Counted from the stretch's first letter, positions 52,200-60,786 are shown. The stretch: DNA of 64,000 bases from Methanomassiliicoccaceae archaeon (GCA_016284295.1 JAEEOP010000001.1:62001-126000), one strand, 5' to 3'. The notes: generated from the sequence alone by a model not told the origin. A program made the numbers and translations.

Positions 52200-54343
52200 G
52201 ACATCCCTCCGCGCTTCCAGCCCTCCTCAACAGGGATGCGCATGATATTCTCCACGTACTCGATGTACTCGAAGGACGGCGTCACGCCGAACCCGATCTT
52301 CCCGACCCTTGCGAAGCGTATGCCGTCATCCGGCCTGGCGATGTCCGATATGATCAGATCCGGGCGCATGCCCTTGAGGTCGTTCTTGAACATCTCCGAA
52401 TCGTAATCCTGCTGGATGATGTCCAGGTGGCGTGAGACGAACTCCGTCCTCTTCTTCCTGGAGCTGACCTGCACCGCGACCTTCATGATGTTCATTCCCA
52501 GGTCCAGTAGCATATCGATGAGCCAATCGATGTTGAACGAGAGCTTGTTCAGGATTATCACGCTCTTGCCCTCGAACCTCGGCCTGTGCTCTTTTATGAA
52601 CGCATCGTACACGGCCTCGATCCGCCTCATCTCCTGCTCGGCCTCCTCCTCCATGCCCATCTCCTTGCCGACCCTGTCAAGCCACTCCTCGTAATCATAC
52701 AATCCTACGGGCAGGGCCACCGGGAACAGTTCCCTTCCGGTGCGGAGGGCGATCATATCGTACAGCTCCCTGTTGTTCGCCGTGTCGTTCAGGAGCATGT
52801 CCATGGACCCGCGGCAGAAGTTCACTATGCTGTCGTATGTGGTCTCGTCCAGGAACCTGCAGTTGACCTTCAGCCCGAAGTTGCCGAACATGCGGTTCAG
52901 CTCCTCCAGGTGCTTCTTGGTGTGGAGGTCGTAGAACGATGTGGCGATGAGGTTCACGTAGCCCTTCTCCGGTCTCACGTCCAAGTCTATGGAATGGACC
53001 AGGTTGGAGGCGGCCATCATGAACCCGTCGGTGTACTCGCCGGCTATGTCACCGTCGGCGGGGATGTACTGTATGTCGATCCCGGGATTCTCCTTCATGA
53101 TCCTGTCGATGACGCTTATGCAGTCGTCCCCGATGATCCCAGGCATGCAGGTGGTGATCACAGCTATCCTGGTGTTGCCGTCTGCGATGGAATCCCTCAG
53201 CGCCTTCTCCAGGTACTTGACGCCTCCGAAGATGGATACGGCGTCGTCCATCATGGTGCATCTAAGCTTGTGCGTGGGAGGCTGGTCGAAGATATCCCTC
53301 CCGTACAGCTCCACGATGGCCTTGCTCCTCGATGTATCCATGAAGTAGAGGCAGCTCTCGGGCCCATGGAGCACCACAGCGTAATCGTTCAGTTTCATGT
53401 ATGCGGCCAAGGCCCCGTATGCGGCGCATGACATCATTATGCGGGAGTCCCTGATGGACCTCTTGCACTTCCTGCATCCGCCGCAAGGATCTCGTGTATC
53501 GGCGTTCCCCGACGGAGGACGGATCTCCCTGCCTGCCGCCAGATCGGACAGCTGGCCGTCGTCCAGCGGATGAGGGTAGACGCACTGTGCCTTCCCCTCG
53601 GACACGTCGATGATGCGCTGTGCGATCCTGTCGATGGATTCGGATATCTTGGAATCGGGGAACATCTCCCTGACGGTGTGGCCGTTGCCTTCGGCTTCCG
53701 CGAAGAGCCTATCCCTCGGCATGACGGCGATGACCTCCGTGCCTGTGGCCTCGGCGAACCTCTCGACGAGCTCCTGCTCGCCCTCCACCCCGCGGGAGTT
53801 GAGTATGATACCTATCAGACGCGGCGAACCGGTATCGAAGTTCCCGAGTCCCTTCATGATGTTGTTGGCGGCGTACATCGCCATGAACTCCCCGGATGTC
53901 ACGAGGACGATTCCGTCGGCGTACTCCCCTCTTAGGGGGACGGCGAACCCTCCGCAGACGACATCCCCCAGGACGTCGTAGATCTTGACATCCACGTCCA
54001 ATTCGTCGGCTCCGAGCTTCTTCAATGTATCAAAAGTTGTGAGAATGCCGCGGCCGGCGCAGCCGATCCCGGGCTCCGGGCCTCCGGATTCCGTGCAGAG
54101 GACGCCTTCGGTACCGGTCATTATCAGGTCCTCCAGCTTCCTCTTGCCTATGGGGGTGTTCCTCACATAGTCGAGGACCGTGGGCTGGGCCTTGCCTTCC
54201 AGCAGCAATCTTGTGGAATCGTGCTTGGGGTCGCAGCCGACCTGCATTACCTTGAGACCTTTCTTCGCGAGAGCGACAGAGATGTTGGCGGCCATCGTGG
54301 ACTTCCCGATACCGCCCTTCCCGTACAACGCCAACTGATACAT
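52196..54343 (-). CDS. NifH-NifD-like fusion protein
   Basis: A 715-residue fusion. Residues 1-250 are a NifH/BchL/CfbC-type iron protein: P-loop GKGGIGKST at 9-17, cluster ligands Cys95 (GIGCAGRG) and Cys130 (DVVCGGFAVP). Residues 285-715 are NifD-like: an extra CGGCRKC motif (287-293), SCAAYGAL (Cys306), HGPESC (Cys331) and ITTCMPGIIGDD (Cys399). A TATA box (ATTTATATCG, 54371-54380) and the shared dyad precede the ATG. Fusion of reductase and catalytic subunits would fix their ratio at 1:1. Separate CfbC and CfbD, the coenzyme F430 enzymes, lack a NifK-like partner, so this is probably a different nitrogenase-like enzyme. Confidence 0.85.
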   Translation of the reverse strand: MYQLALYGKGGIGKSTMAANISVALAKKGLKVMQVGCDPKHDSTRLLLEGKAQPTVLDYVRNTPIGKRKLEDLIMTGTEGVLCTESGGPEPGIGCAGRGILTTFDTLKKLGADELDVDVKIYDVLGDVVCGGFAVPLRGEYADGIVLVTSGEFMAMYAANNIMKGLGNFDTGSPRLIGIILNSRGVEGEQELVERFAEATGTEVIAVMPRDRLFAEAEGNGHTVREMFPDSKISESIDRIAQRIIDVSEGKAQCVYPHPLDDGQLSDLAAGREIRPPSGNADTRDPCGGCRKCKRSIRDSRIMMSCAAYGALAAYMKLNDYAVVLHGPESCLYFMDTSRSKAIVELYGRDIFDQPPTHKLRCTMMDDAVSIFGGVKYLEKALRDSIADGNTRIAVITTCMPGIIGDDCISVIDRIMKENPGIDIQYIPADGDIAGEYTDGFMMAASNLVHSIDLDVRPEKGYVNLIATSFYDLHTKKHLEELNRMFGNFGLKVNCRFLDETTYDSIVNFCRGSMDMLLNDTANNRELYDMIALRTGRELFPVALPVGLYDYEEWLDRVGKEMGMEEEAEQEMRRIEAVYDAFIKEHRPRFEGKSVIILNKLSFNIDWLIDMLLDLGMNIMKVAVQVSSRKKRTEFVSRHLDIIQQDYDSEMFKNDLKGMRPDLIISDIARPDDGIRFARVGKIGFGVTPSFEYIEYVENIMRIPVEEGWKRGGMS

Positions 54344-54383
54344 GGATACCGAAAATAGGTATCATGAGGGCGATATAAATGTT

Positions 54384-54396
54384 GGACTATTCGTCC
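54384..54396 (-). promoter_or_regulatory. Shared dyad operator ahead of the nitrogenase-like genes
   Basis: The minus strand reads GGACGAATAGTCC, then AAC and the TATA box ATTTATATCG. Dyad, spacer and TATA box have the same layout as at the importer D permease, 12 kb away. This links the nitrogenase-like pair to the importer and chelatase genes. Confidence 0.7.
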
Positions 54397-54420
54397 ATCA
54401 CAGTTGACGTCCTATCCCGG

Positions 54421-56178
54421 TCAGACCTTCCTGAGTTTGCCCTTCTCCATGGCATCCTTGAAACCGGGCATGTCCGATTCTCCGATGGTGACCTTCTCGC
54501 CCTTGGCGTACTTCTTCCTGGTGGCCCAGTTGGTGAACGGCTCCACTACCCTGTAGGTCTGTCCCTTCTCGGTCTTCTTGACCGGTGCGGGCGCCCCTTT
54601 CAGGTCAGTGTAGTTCCCGTTATGGCAGACGGCCTTGCCGTCGGCCACCTCGATGACCTTGTTGCACACATTGTCCAGGAAGAACCTGTCGTGGGTGATC
54701 GTGATGACGACACCGTCGTACTCCGACAGGGCCTGCTCCATCATGTGCTTGGATGCGATGTCCACGTAGTTCGTGGGCTCGTCCAGGATCAGCAGGTTGG
54801 TCTCGCCGCACATCATGACGCACAGCGCTACCTTCGCCCTCTGCCCTCCTGACAGGGAGGACATCTTGTTCGTTGCGTTCTCCCCCGTGATCAGGAACTG
54901 GGCCAGACGGTTGCGGGCCTCCGCCTTCTTGTCCGGACCAATGGTGATGAGCATCTGCTCCTCCGCGCTGAGGTTCAGGTCCAGGCCCTCGTGCTGCTGT
55001 GAATAGTATCCGATCTTCGCCCCGGGCGCCACCCAGAGCTCTCCGGTGTGGTCTATCTCGCCCAGGATCGCCTTGATCAGTGTGGACTTCCCGGCGCCGT
55101 TCACTCCGAAGACACCGATCTTGTCCCCCTTCTGGATGTCCAGGTTCACGCCTGAGAGGATCGTCCTGTCCCCTCTCTTCACGGCCATGTCCTCGGCGAT
55201 GATCACGTTCTTGCCTGATTTCTGGGCTGCGGTGATCTTCATGTTGATGTCCTTCTGGTCCTCTGGACGCTCCTTCTCCTCCATCTTGGAGGCCATCATG
55301 ATCCTCGTCTTGTATGCGGCCATGTACCTGCGGGAGTCATGGAACATCGCCTCGATCAGGTCGTCCTGCTTCTTCTTGGCCGCGACGTACCTCTCGTACT
55401 CCTTCATCTGCCTCTCGATGGCCATGTTCTTCTTCTCGACGTATTGGGAGTAGTTGCCCTTGTACTCGGTGGACTTCCCGTTCTCGATCTCCAGCACGCG
55501 GGTGACAATCCTGTCCAGGAAGTACCTGTCGTGGCTGACGATGACGACAGCGCAGTCCGCGGAGAGGATGTACCTCTCCAGCCACTCGATGGTGCCGATG
55601 TCCAGGTGGGATGTGGGCTCGTCCATGAAGATGAGGTCGCAATCCGACACCTGCACGGCCTTCCTGGCCATGACGACCTTCGTCCTCTCCCCTCCGGAGA
55701 GGGTGTCGATGCGCCTGTCGATGCCGTCCTCGGGGAAGTTGACCTGCCTGAGTATGCTCAATAGGCGGTCCCCGACCTCGGAGTTGAACTTGTCGATCTT
55801 CCCCTGGAGCATGGCGCTCTCCTCCGCCAGGCCGTTCCAGTCTATGTCGCCGCCGGAGACCATCATATCGTCGATCTCCTGCATGCGGCGCTTGATGTTC
55901 TCCACGAATGCAAATGATTCTTCCAGCACCTCACGGACGGTCATGTCTCCCGGAAGGTCGGAGAACTGCGACATGTATCCGATGCGCTCGGTCCTGCGGG
56001 TGATCTCCCCCGTGTCCTCTTTCTCCTCCCCAAGGAGGATCTTCAAAAAGGTGGACTTGCCCGCGCCGTTGGCGCCGACCAGGCCTATGCGGTCACCCTC
56101 GTTGACCTGCAGGCTCACATCTGTGAGGACTTTCAACGGGCCGAAGGATTTGGAGACTGATTGGGCCTTGATTAGCAT
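54421..56178 (-). CDS. ABC-F family ATPase
   Basis: A 585-residue soluble protein with two ATPase cassettes and no membrane domain. The first has Walker A GANGAGKST, signature LSGGERTKVV and Walker B LIFMDEPTSHLD. The linker helix (residues about 240-320) is rich in Lys, Arg, Glu and Met. The second cassette has GVNGAGKST, LSGGQRAKVA and LLILDEPTNYVD. ABC-F proteins act on the ribosome, relieving stalls or conferring antibiotic protection. The C-terminal extension after residue 520 is short and basic. It is probably a housekeeping translation factor, unrelated to the transport genes. Confidence 0.93.
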   Translation of the reverse strand: MLIKAQSVSKSFGPLKVLTDVSLQVNEGDRIGLVGANGAGKSTFLKILLGEEKEDTGEITRRTERIGYMSQFSDLPGDMTVREVLEESFAFVENIKRRMQEIDDMMVSGGDIDWNGLAEESAMLQGKIDKFNSEVGDRLLSILRQVNFPEDGIDRRIDTLSGGERTKVVMARKAVQVSDCDLIFMDEPTSHLDIGTIEWLERYILSADCAVVIVSHDRYFLDRIVTRVLEIENGKSTEYKGNYSQYVEKKNMAIERQMKEYERYVAAKKKQDDLIEAMFHDSRRYMAAYKTRIMMASKMEEKERPEDQKDINMKITAAQKSGKNVIIAEDMAVKRGDRTILSGVNLDIQKGDKIGVFGVNGAGKSTLIKAILGEIDHTGELWVAPGAKIGYYSQQHEGLDLNLSAEEQMLITIGPDKKAEARNRLAQFLITGENATNKMSSLSGGQRAKVALCVMMCGETNLLILDEPTNYVDIASKHMMEQALSEYDGVVITITHDRFFLDNVCNKVIEVADGKAVCHNGNYTDLKGAPAPVKKTEKGQTYRVVEPFTNWATRKKYAKGEKVTIGESDMPGFKDAMEKGKLRKV

Positions 56179-56265
56179 CGTGATCGGCTCACTATCGTCT
56201 TCAGATAATTATCGGTTTGGCCCGATACCGATAAAAGAACCTCTAGCGATTACACCGTTAAGCCC

Positions 56266-56889
56266 ATGGAGAAGGATTCGACCCTCTACCGTCTCAACCA
56301 CCTGCATATCGAGGTGAACCCCAAGGTCAACTTGGTGCTGATCAACATCATGACAGTATGCCTCATCCTGTACTGCGTTACGGGGATCATCCAGTTCATG
56401 GGGCCCAGCGTGAACCCGTGGCCGTTCTACATCACATACACCGTAGGCAGCGTCATCGGGGTATGCATGCTGGTCTTCTACCGCGACAGGCCGTTCGCCG
56501 CCGTGGGGCTGTACATGCTGATCATCGGTATGGACCGTGTGATATCATGGATGCTCGGAGTGCCATTGGCCGAGGAGGGCATCATGAACATCCTGGAGCT
56601 CATCGTCTCCCTGTGGATCGTCTTCTCCAGCATAGCCTGGTTCATGGGGAGGATACCCAGTCGCTATCCCACTATGATCTCCACCTTGGTGCTGATCGCA
56701 CTCAACGTGTGGGAGATCTTCTGGATGGTACAGAACCCGGATGCCTTCGAGCTCACCCCTATGCCCTTCATATCCACGATCCTGCAGTTCATCATGTACA
56801 CAATGCTCATCGTCATCCTGGTGATCAACGACACCAGCACCCTGAGGAAGGAGGACGTGTCCATCCTGCCCGAGGAAGGGACGGAATGA
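56266..56889 (+). CDS. Multi-span membrane protein of unknown function
   Basis: A 207-residue protein with six predicted membrane helices (LVLINIMTVCLILYCVTGII, YTVGSVIGVCMLVFY, AVGLYMLIIGMDRVISWML, ILELIVSLWIVFSSIAWF, ISTLVLIALNVWEIFWM, FIMYTMLIVILVIND) and a charged C-terminal tail. I do not recognise the family. It is divergent from the ABC-F gene, and TATA-like ATAAAAG lies about 30 bases before the ATG. Confidence 0.75.
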   Translation: MEKDSTLYRLNHLHIEVNPKVNLVLINIMTVCLILYCVTGIIQFMGPSVNPWPFYITYTVGSVIGVCMLVFYRDRPFAAVGLYMLIIGMDRVISWMLGVPLAEEGIMNILELIVSLWIVFSSIAWFMGRIPSRYPTMISTLVLIALNVWEIFWMVQNPDAFELTPMPFISTILQFIMYTMLIVILVINDTSTLRKEDVSILPEEGTE

Positions 56890-56954
56890 GGACCCCAGTC
56901 CTGCGAGGCCCTTTTATCCCATAAACGAGATATGTCATTCCCAGGGGGAGGAAT

Positions 56955-57677
56955 TTGGGAATCAACATAGGTATCTGTGAGATGGAGGCCAAGAGCGCCT
57001 CGTGCAGAGAACTGAGATCGACCGTAGTCAGGGTCCATGTCGACGATTATTCAGGCATCGAGGACCTTGTCCAATACGAGGAGATAGTGGACCTGTCCAC
57101 GGCCAAATCCAAGGTCGGGGACTGGGAGGCTTTCATCAAGAGGAACAGGATCAACGCAGAGACGGATGCCGTGTACATGTCCAAGGTCAAGAAGGAGGAG
57201 GACATCGCTCTCCTCCAGCCCGTGGCCAAGAAGGTCTGCACCGGATGGGTTTTCATGGAGAACGTCCCCGAGGACAAGAAGGACCTCGTCATCTCAAGAG
57301 CCAGCAAGGACGATATCATCACCGGATGGGACCAGCTGGAGTTCGACGACATGAACGAGATGTGCTCCAAGTGCCCGCTGTCCTGGGACAAGGGGCGCGG
57401 CTGCATCGGCGCCTTCGGACCCGACACTAGCAAGCTCCCCGGGATCGCTGAGAAATACAACTGCCCTATCACCGCATCGGCGCCGGAATCCGCAAAGGCG
57501 CACAAGATATTCACCCCGGCTGACGCCGAGGCCCTCCTGAAGGAGATCGAGGTCCTGAGGAACGCCCTTCCGAAAGAGGGGAAGGTCTTCGTGAACCGCT
57601 ACGGCGGTCCCGTGGACAGGATGGAGGCCGTTGCGAAGATCTCCATCGCAGAAGGCTGCGGCTGGTACTTCTTCTGA
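56955..57677 (+). CDS. Conserved-looking Cys-containing protein, unknown function
   Basis: A 240-residue soluble protein starting at the TTG at 56955, just after GGGGGAGG. It contains one compact Cys cluster (MCSKCPLSWDKGRGCIGAFG), suggesting a metal or Fe-S site, a mostly alpha/beta remainder, and a conserved-looking C-terminus ending GCGWYFF. No signal peptide or membrane span is present. I cannot name the family. It ends directly against the stop of the convergent flavodoxin-like gene. Confidence 0.75.
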   Translation: MGINIGICEMEAKSASCRELRSTVVRVHVDDYSGIEDLVQYEEIVDLSTAKSKVGDWEAFIKRNRINAETDAVYMSKVKKEEDIALLQPVAKKVCTGWVFMENVPEDKKDLVISRASKDDIITGWDQLEFDDMNEMCSKCPLSWDKGRGCIGAFGPDTSKLPGIAEKYNCPITASAPESAKAHKIFTPADAEALLKEIEVLRNALPKEGKVFVNRYGGPVDRMEAVAKISIAEGCGWYFF

Positions 57678-58259
57678 TCAGCTGTAACCGTTGACGCGCA
57701 GGAGAAGGGCGGTCATGTTCTCGACGAGGGCACGGACACCCTTCATGCCCTGCTTATCATCCTCGTACTGAGGAGAGTTCAAGGCATGGACTATCGGCAG
57801 CGGGTTGGCGCCGCAGACGCACACCCCGTTGCGGAGGAGCCAGTCGACCATCTGGTTATAAACCAAGGATCCCCCGTCGTGGGCACATACCGCTAGCGCC
57901 CCACCGATCTTGCCGTTCAATCCGAGATCACCCTTCTCGAACACCAATGCGGCACGCTCCATGAAGGTCTGCATGACGCTGGGGCACGCATTGGCGTAGG
58001 TGGGCCCTGCTAAAAGTATCGCATCCGCTGACCTCAGCCTGTCGAGGATGTCGTTGAGTCCGTCATCCTCGTCCATGCATCTGCCGTCGCCGCGGATCTC
58101 GCAGGTCAGACAGACGTTGCAGTTGACCAGCTGGTACTCGTAGATGTGTATGGTCTCCATCTCGATGCCCTCCCTCTCGAACATGTCCTGTACATCGTTG
58201 AGGATGTTGCTGGTGTTCCCTATGGGGCGCGGGCTTCCGTTGATGGCTATGACCTTCAT
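57678..58259 (-). CDS. Flavodoxin-fold NAD(P)H-dependent FMN reductase-like protein
   Basis: A 193-residue member of the NADPH-dependent FMN reductase/iron-sulfur flavoprotein group. The phosphate-binding loop is INGSPRPIGNTSN at residues 6-18. A C-x2-C-x5-C pattern (NCNVCLTCEIRGDGRC) matches the iron-sulfur flavoprotein motif. The second flavin loop is GPTYANACPS. It probably transfers electrons from ferredoxin or NAD(P)H to small acceptors, such as oxygen or peroxide, in anaerobes. It stands alone between convergent and divergent neighbours. Confidence 0.85.
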   Translation of the reverse strand: MKVIAINGSPRPIGNTSNILNDVQDMFEREGIEMETIHIYEYQLVNCNVCLTCEIRGDGRCMDEDDGLNDILDRLRSADAILLAGPTYANACPSVMQTFMERAALVFEKGDLGLNGKIGGALAVCAHDGGSLVYNQMVDWLLRNGVCVCGANPLPIVHALNSPQYEDDKQGMKGVRALVENMTALLLRVNGYS

Positions 58260-58426
58260 GCCTTGTCATCGGCCAACTCCTAATTAACGGTAGCGAGTTC
58301 GGATGTCCGCTGTCCAGAATGGGGCATTGTAGGACATAACAGTGTTAAATCAGAAGTTCTCTTCCTAAATAACGTGCGCACGCAATATATATGACCACAC
58401 TATCGCGTGTGTATTCAGGTGATGAC

Positions 58427-59149
58427 ATGACTGACATGTTGAAGATTGCCGACCTCCACGTCGAAGCGGGCGGCAGAGAGATCCTCAAAGGAGTCGACCT
58501 CACCATCAAAGAGGGCGAGACGGCTGTGCTGTTCGGCCCCAATGGTTCAGGTAAATCCACGCTGCTGGCCAGCATCATGGGGTATTCCACGATGACCGTC
58601 ACCCAGGGCACCATAACCTTCATGGGCACGGATATCACGGAGCTCCCGGTCGACGAGCGCGCCAAGCTCGGTATCGGCATGATGATGCAGAGGCCCCCGA
58701 ACATCTTCGGTGTCAAACTGGGAGATCTCATCAAGGCATCCTCCGATAACGGCGAGGCCGTCATCCAGGAGGCCCAGGACTTCAAGATGCAGAACTTCAT
58801 CGACAGGGAGATCAACGTAGGGTTCTCCGGAGGGGAGATCAAGAGGTCCGAGCTCCTCCAGCTCACCGCGCAGAGGCCGGAGTTCATCCTCCTGGACGAG
58901 CCGGAGTCGGGAGTGGACCTGGAGAACATCGACCTGATCGGACAGAAGGTCCACGACCTCCTGTTCCGCGAAGCGGAGAACGGAAAGCGCCATGTATCGT
59001 CGCTGGTCATCACCCATACAGGACAGATCATGGACTACATCGATGCGGATTGCGGATACGTCATGAAGAAGGGCCACATCGTCAAGAGCGGAAGGCCCGA
59101 TGGGATCCTGAAGGACATCAGGGAGAACGGTTACGGGGAGGAAGAATGA
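58427..59149 (+). CDS. sufC: SufC Fe-S assembly ATPase
   Basis: A cytoplasmic ABC-type ATPase of about 240 residues: Walker A GPNGSGKST, signature FSGGEIKRSELLQL, Walker B FILLDEPESGVD and H-loop VITHTGQIM. The signature and the DEPESGVDLENI stretch are typical of SufC. The start at 58427 follows an AGGTGAT; the ATG at 58436 is also possible and better spaced. An in-frame ATG at 58391 lies inside the probable TATA region (GCAATATATATG). It is followed one base later by the SufB-like scaffold. Archaea with SUF usually have just this SufBC pair. Confidence 0.93.
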   Translation: MTDMLKIADLHVEAGGREILKGVDLTIKEGETAVLFGPNGSGKSTLLASIMGYSTMTVTQGTITFMGTDITELPVDERAKLGIGMMMQRPPNIFGVKLGDLIKASSDNGEAVIQEAQDFKMQNFIDREINVGFSGGEIKRSELLQLTAQRPEFILLDEPESGVDLENIDLIGQKVHDLLFREAENGKRHVSSLVITHTGQIMDYIDADCGYVMKKGHIVKSGRPDGILKDIRENGYGEEE

Positions 59150-59150
59150 C

Positions 59151-60356
59151 ATGCCGGACAGCCAGAGTGTGAGACAGGCGCTCGAGAAGAAGGGCGCGTA
59201 CGGGAAGGACCTTGACCTGGACCACTACGATGTCGAGGCGAAGGAGACCGTCGAGATCGACGACCTCCAGAAATCCGATTACAAGAGGTACATGGAGAAC
59301 GTCGGTATCGTCGCGGACGAGATCGGACGCTCCGGGACATTGATGTTCATCGACAACAACCCCAGCCACTGCTCCCCCAAGGTGCAGGAGGGCCTGGAAG
59401 TGATGACTACCCAGCAGGCGCTGAAGAAATACGACGGCCTCAAGGACCACTTCTGGAAGGCCATGGACCCCACGAAGGACAAGTACACCGCCAAGACCTA
59501 CCTCGAGGACGGCAACGGATACTTCGTCAGGGTGAAGTCCGGATACCACATCAAGTACCCCCTTCAGACCTGCATGCTCCTGAACACCGAGAAGTCCACT
59601 CAGAACGTCCACAACATCGTCATCGTCGAGGACAACGCGTCCCTCGAGATGCTCACCGGATGCTCCACCGCGCACCACACCAACGATGCGCTCCACGTGG
59701 GAGTCTCCGAGATCTATGTGGGGGACAACTCTAGCCTCACGTTCAGCATGATACACAGCTGGGGGAAGGACACCGGAGTGCGTCCCAGGACCAGCACCGT
59801 GGTGGGGAAGAACTCCCACTACACCAACAACTACGTCATCCTCAACCCCGTGGGATCACTCCAGAGCTTCCCCGTGGCCACCCTTGGAGATGACTCCTCC
59901 GCCACGTACAACACGATGTGCATAGCGCACGAGAACTCGGACATCGACACCGGCGGAATGGTCAACCTCAACGGAAGGAGGTCCAGGGCGGAGATCATGA
60001 GCAGGTCCATCTCCATGGGCGGAAAGATGGTCGCCCGCGGACGCATGGTCGGCAACGCTCCCGAGGCCAAAGGACACCTGGAATGCAGGAGCATCATCCT
60101 GAAAGATGGTGGAACCACGCTGGCCATCCCTGAACTCGAGGCTCACATCGCAGATGTCGAGATGACACATGAGGCGGCGGTCGGTAAGATCGCCCGCGAC
60201 CAGATCGAGTACATCATGTCGAGGGGGCTGTCCGAGGACGACGCCGTCAGCATGATCGTCAAGGGATTCCTGTCCGGAGGCAATATCAACGGACTTCCGG
60301 CGGAACTCCAGAAGGAACTCGACGAGGCCATCGCGAAGGCCAACGTCGGGGACTGA
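59151..60356 (+). CDS. sufB: SufB/SufD-type Fe-S scaffold
   Basis: A 401-residue protein of the SufB/SufD family with the right-handed beta-helix core. Regions such as ETVEIDDLQKSDYKRYMENV, GCSTAHHTNDALHVGVSEIY and GGMVNLNGRRSRAEIMSRSI lead to the C-terminal MTHEAAVGKIARDQIEYIMS, which contacts SufC. It builds Fe-S clusters with the preceding ATPase. The presence of SUF fits an anaerobic archaeon with many Fe-S proteins. A hairpin ends the operon. Confidence 0.92.
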   Translation: MPDSQSVRQALEKKGAYGKDLDLDHYDVEAKETVEIDDLQKSDYKRYMENVGIVADEIGRSGTLMFIDNNPSHCSPKVQEGLEVMTTQQALKKYDGLKDHFWKAMDPTKDKYTAKTYLEDGNGYFVRVKSGYHIKYPLQTCMLLNTEKSTQNVHNIVIVEDNASLEMLTGCSTAHHTNDALHVGVSEIYVGDNSSLTFSMIHSWGKDTGVRPRTSTVVGKNSHYTNNYVILNPVGSLQSFPVATLGDDSSATYNTMCIAHENSDIDTGGMVNLNGRRSRAEIMSRSISMGGKMVARGRMVGNAPEAKGHLECRSIILKDGGTTLAIPELEAHIADVEMTHEAAVGKIARDQIEYIMSRGLSEDDAVSMIVKGFLSGGNINGLPAELQKELDEAIAKANVGD

Positions 60357-60365
60357 TCCTCTTTA

Positions 60366-60382
60366 CCGGGGCAACGCCCCGG
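60366..60382. terminator. Hairpin between sufB and the VOC gene
   Basis: CCGGGGC-AAC-GCCCCGG forms a seven-base-pair stem ten bases after the sufB stop and three bases from the stop of the convergent gene, followed by ATCATCTTCT. It probably terminates in both directions. Confidence 0.5.
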
Positions 60383-60384
60383 GA

Positions 60385-60786
60385 TCATCTTCTGAAAACG
60401 GCTTTGGTTTCTATCAGATGGATGATGTTGCCGTCATCGTCGCGTATAGAGCAGAACGTCCCGAACGGGCCGTGCTTAGGCTCCTGGACGAATACCACAC
60501 CCTCATCGATGAGACGGCGGCGGGTGTTGTAAGGGGAATCCACCCCGAAATAGAGCCCCGTGTCGATGCCCGTTGATTCAGAATGTTTGAGGATGATCCT
60601 GCATTGGCCCCTGACCAGATATGCGGAGCCGTCATCGGAGTCAAGGACCTCCATGCCCAGGATGTCCGTGTAGAATCCGACCGATCTGGACACGTCCCTG
60701 ACGGGTATCGTGCACACATGGATCGATCCCGGCAGTCCCTCTGTCGTGTATTCGAAATTGGCGCCGTGGGGGTCTCCTAGAGGCAT
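60385..60786 (-). CDS. VOC/glyoxalase-fold protein
   Basis: A protein of about 133 residues starting at the ATG at 60786 (MPLGDPHGANFEYTTEGL). The frame is open to 60849, but a TATTTAAGG box about 30 bases ahead of this ATG fits a leaderless start. It contains IPVRDVSRSVGFYTDILGME, FVQEPKHGPFGTFCSIRDDD and GNIIHLIE, the pattern of glyoxalase/bleomycin-resistance/dioxygenase superfamily proteins, with the terminal metal-ligand Glu. The substrate cannot be told. Confidence 0.82.
   Translation of the reverse strand: MPLGDPHGANFEYTTEGLPGSIHVCTIPVRDVSRSVGFYTDILGMEVLDSDDGSAYLVRGQCRIILKHSESTGIDTGLYFGVDSPYNTRRRLIDEGVVFVQEPKHGPFGTFCSIRDDDGNIIHLIETKAVFRR

Noticed and set aside
50925-54343. CfbC/CfbD of coenzyme F430 synthesis
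   Set aside because: The NifH-like half fits, but CfbD works as a homodimer without a NifK-like subunit, and no cfbA, cfbB or cfbE gene is nearby. The function remains open rather than excluded.
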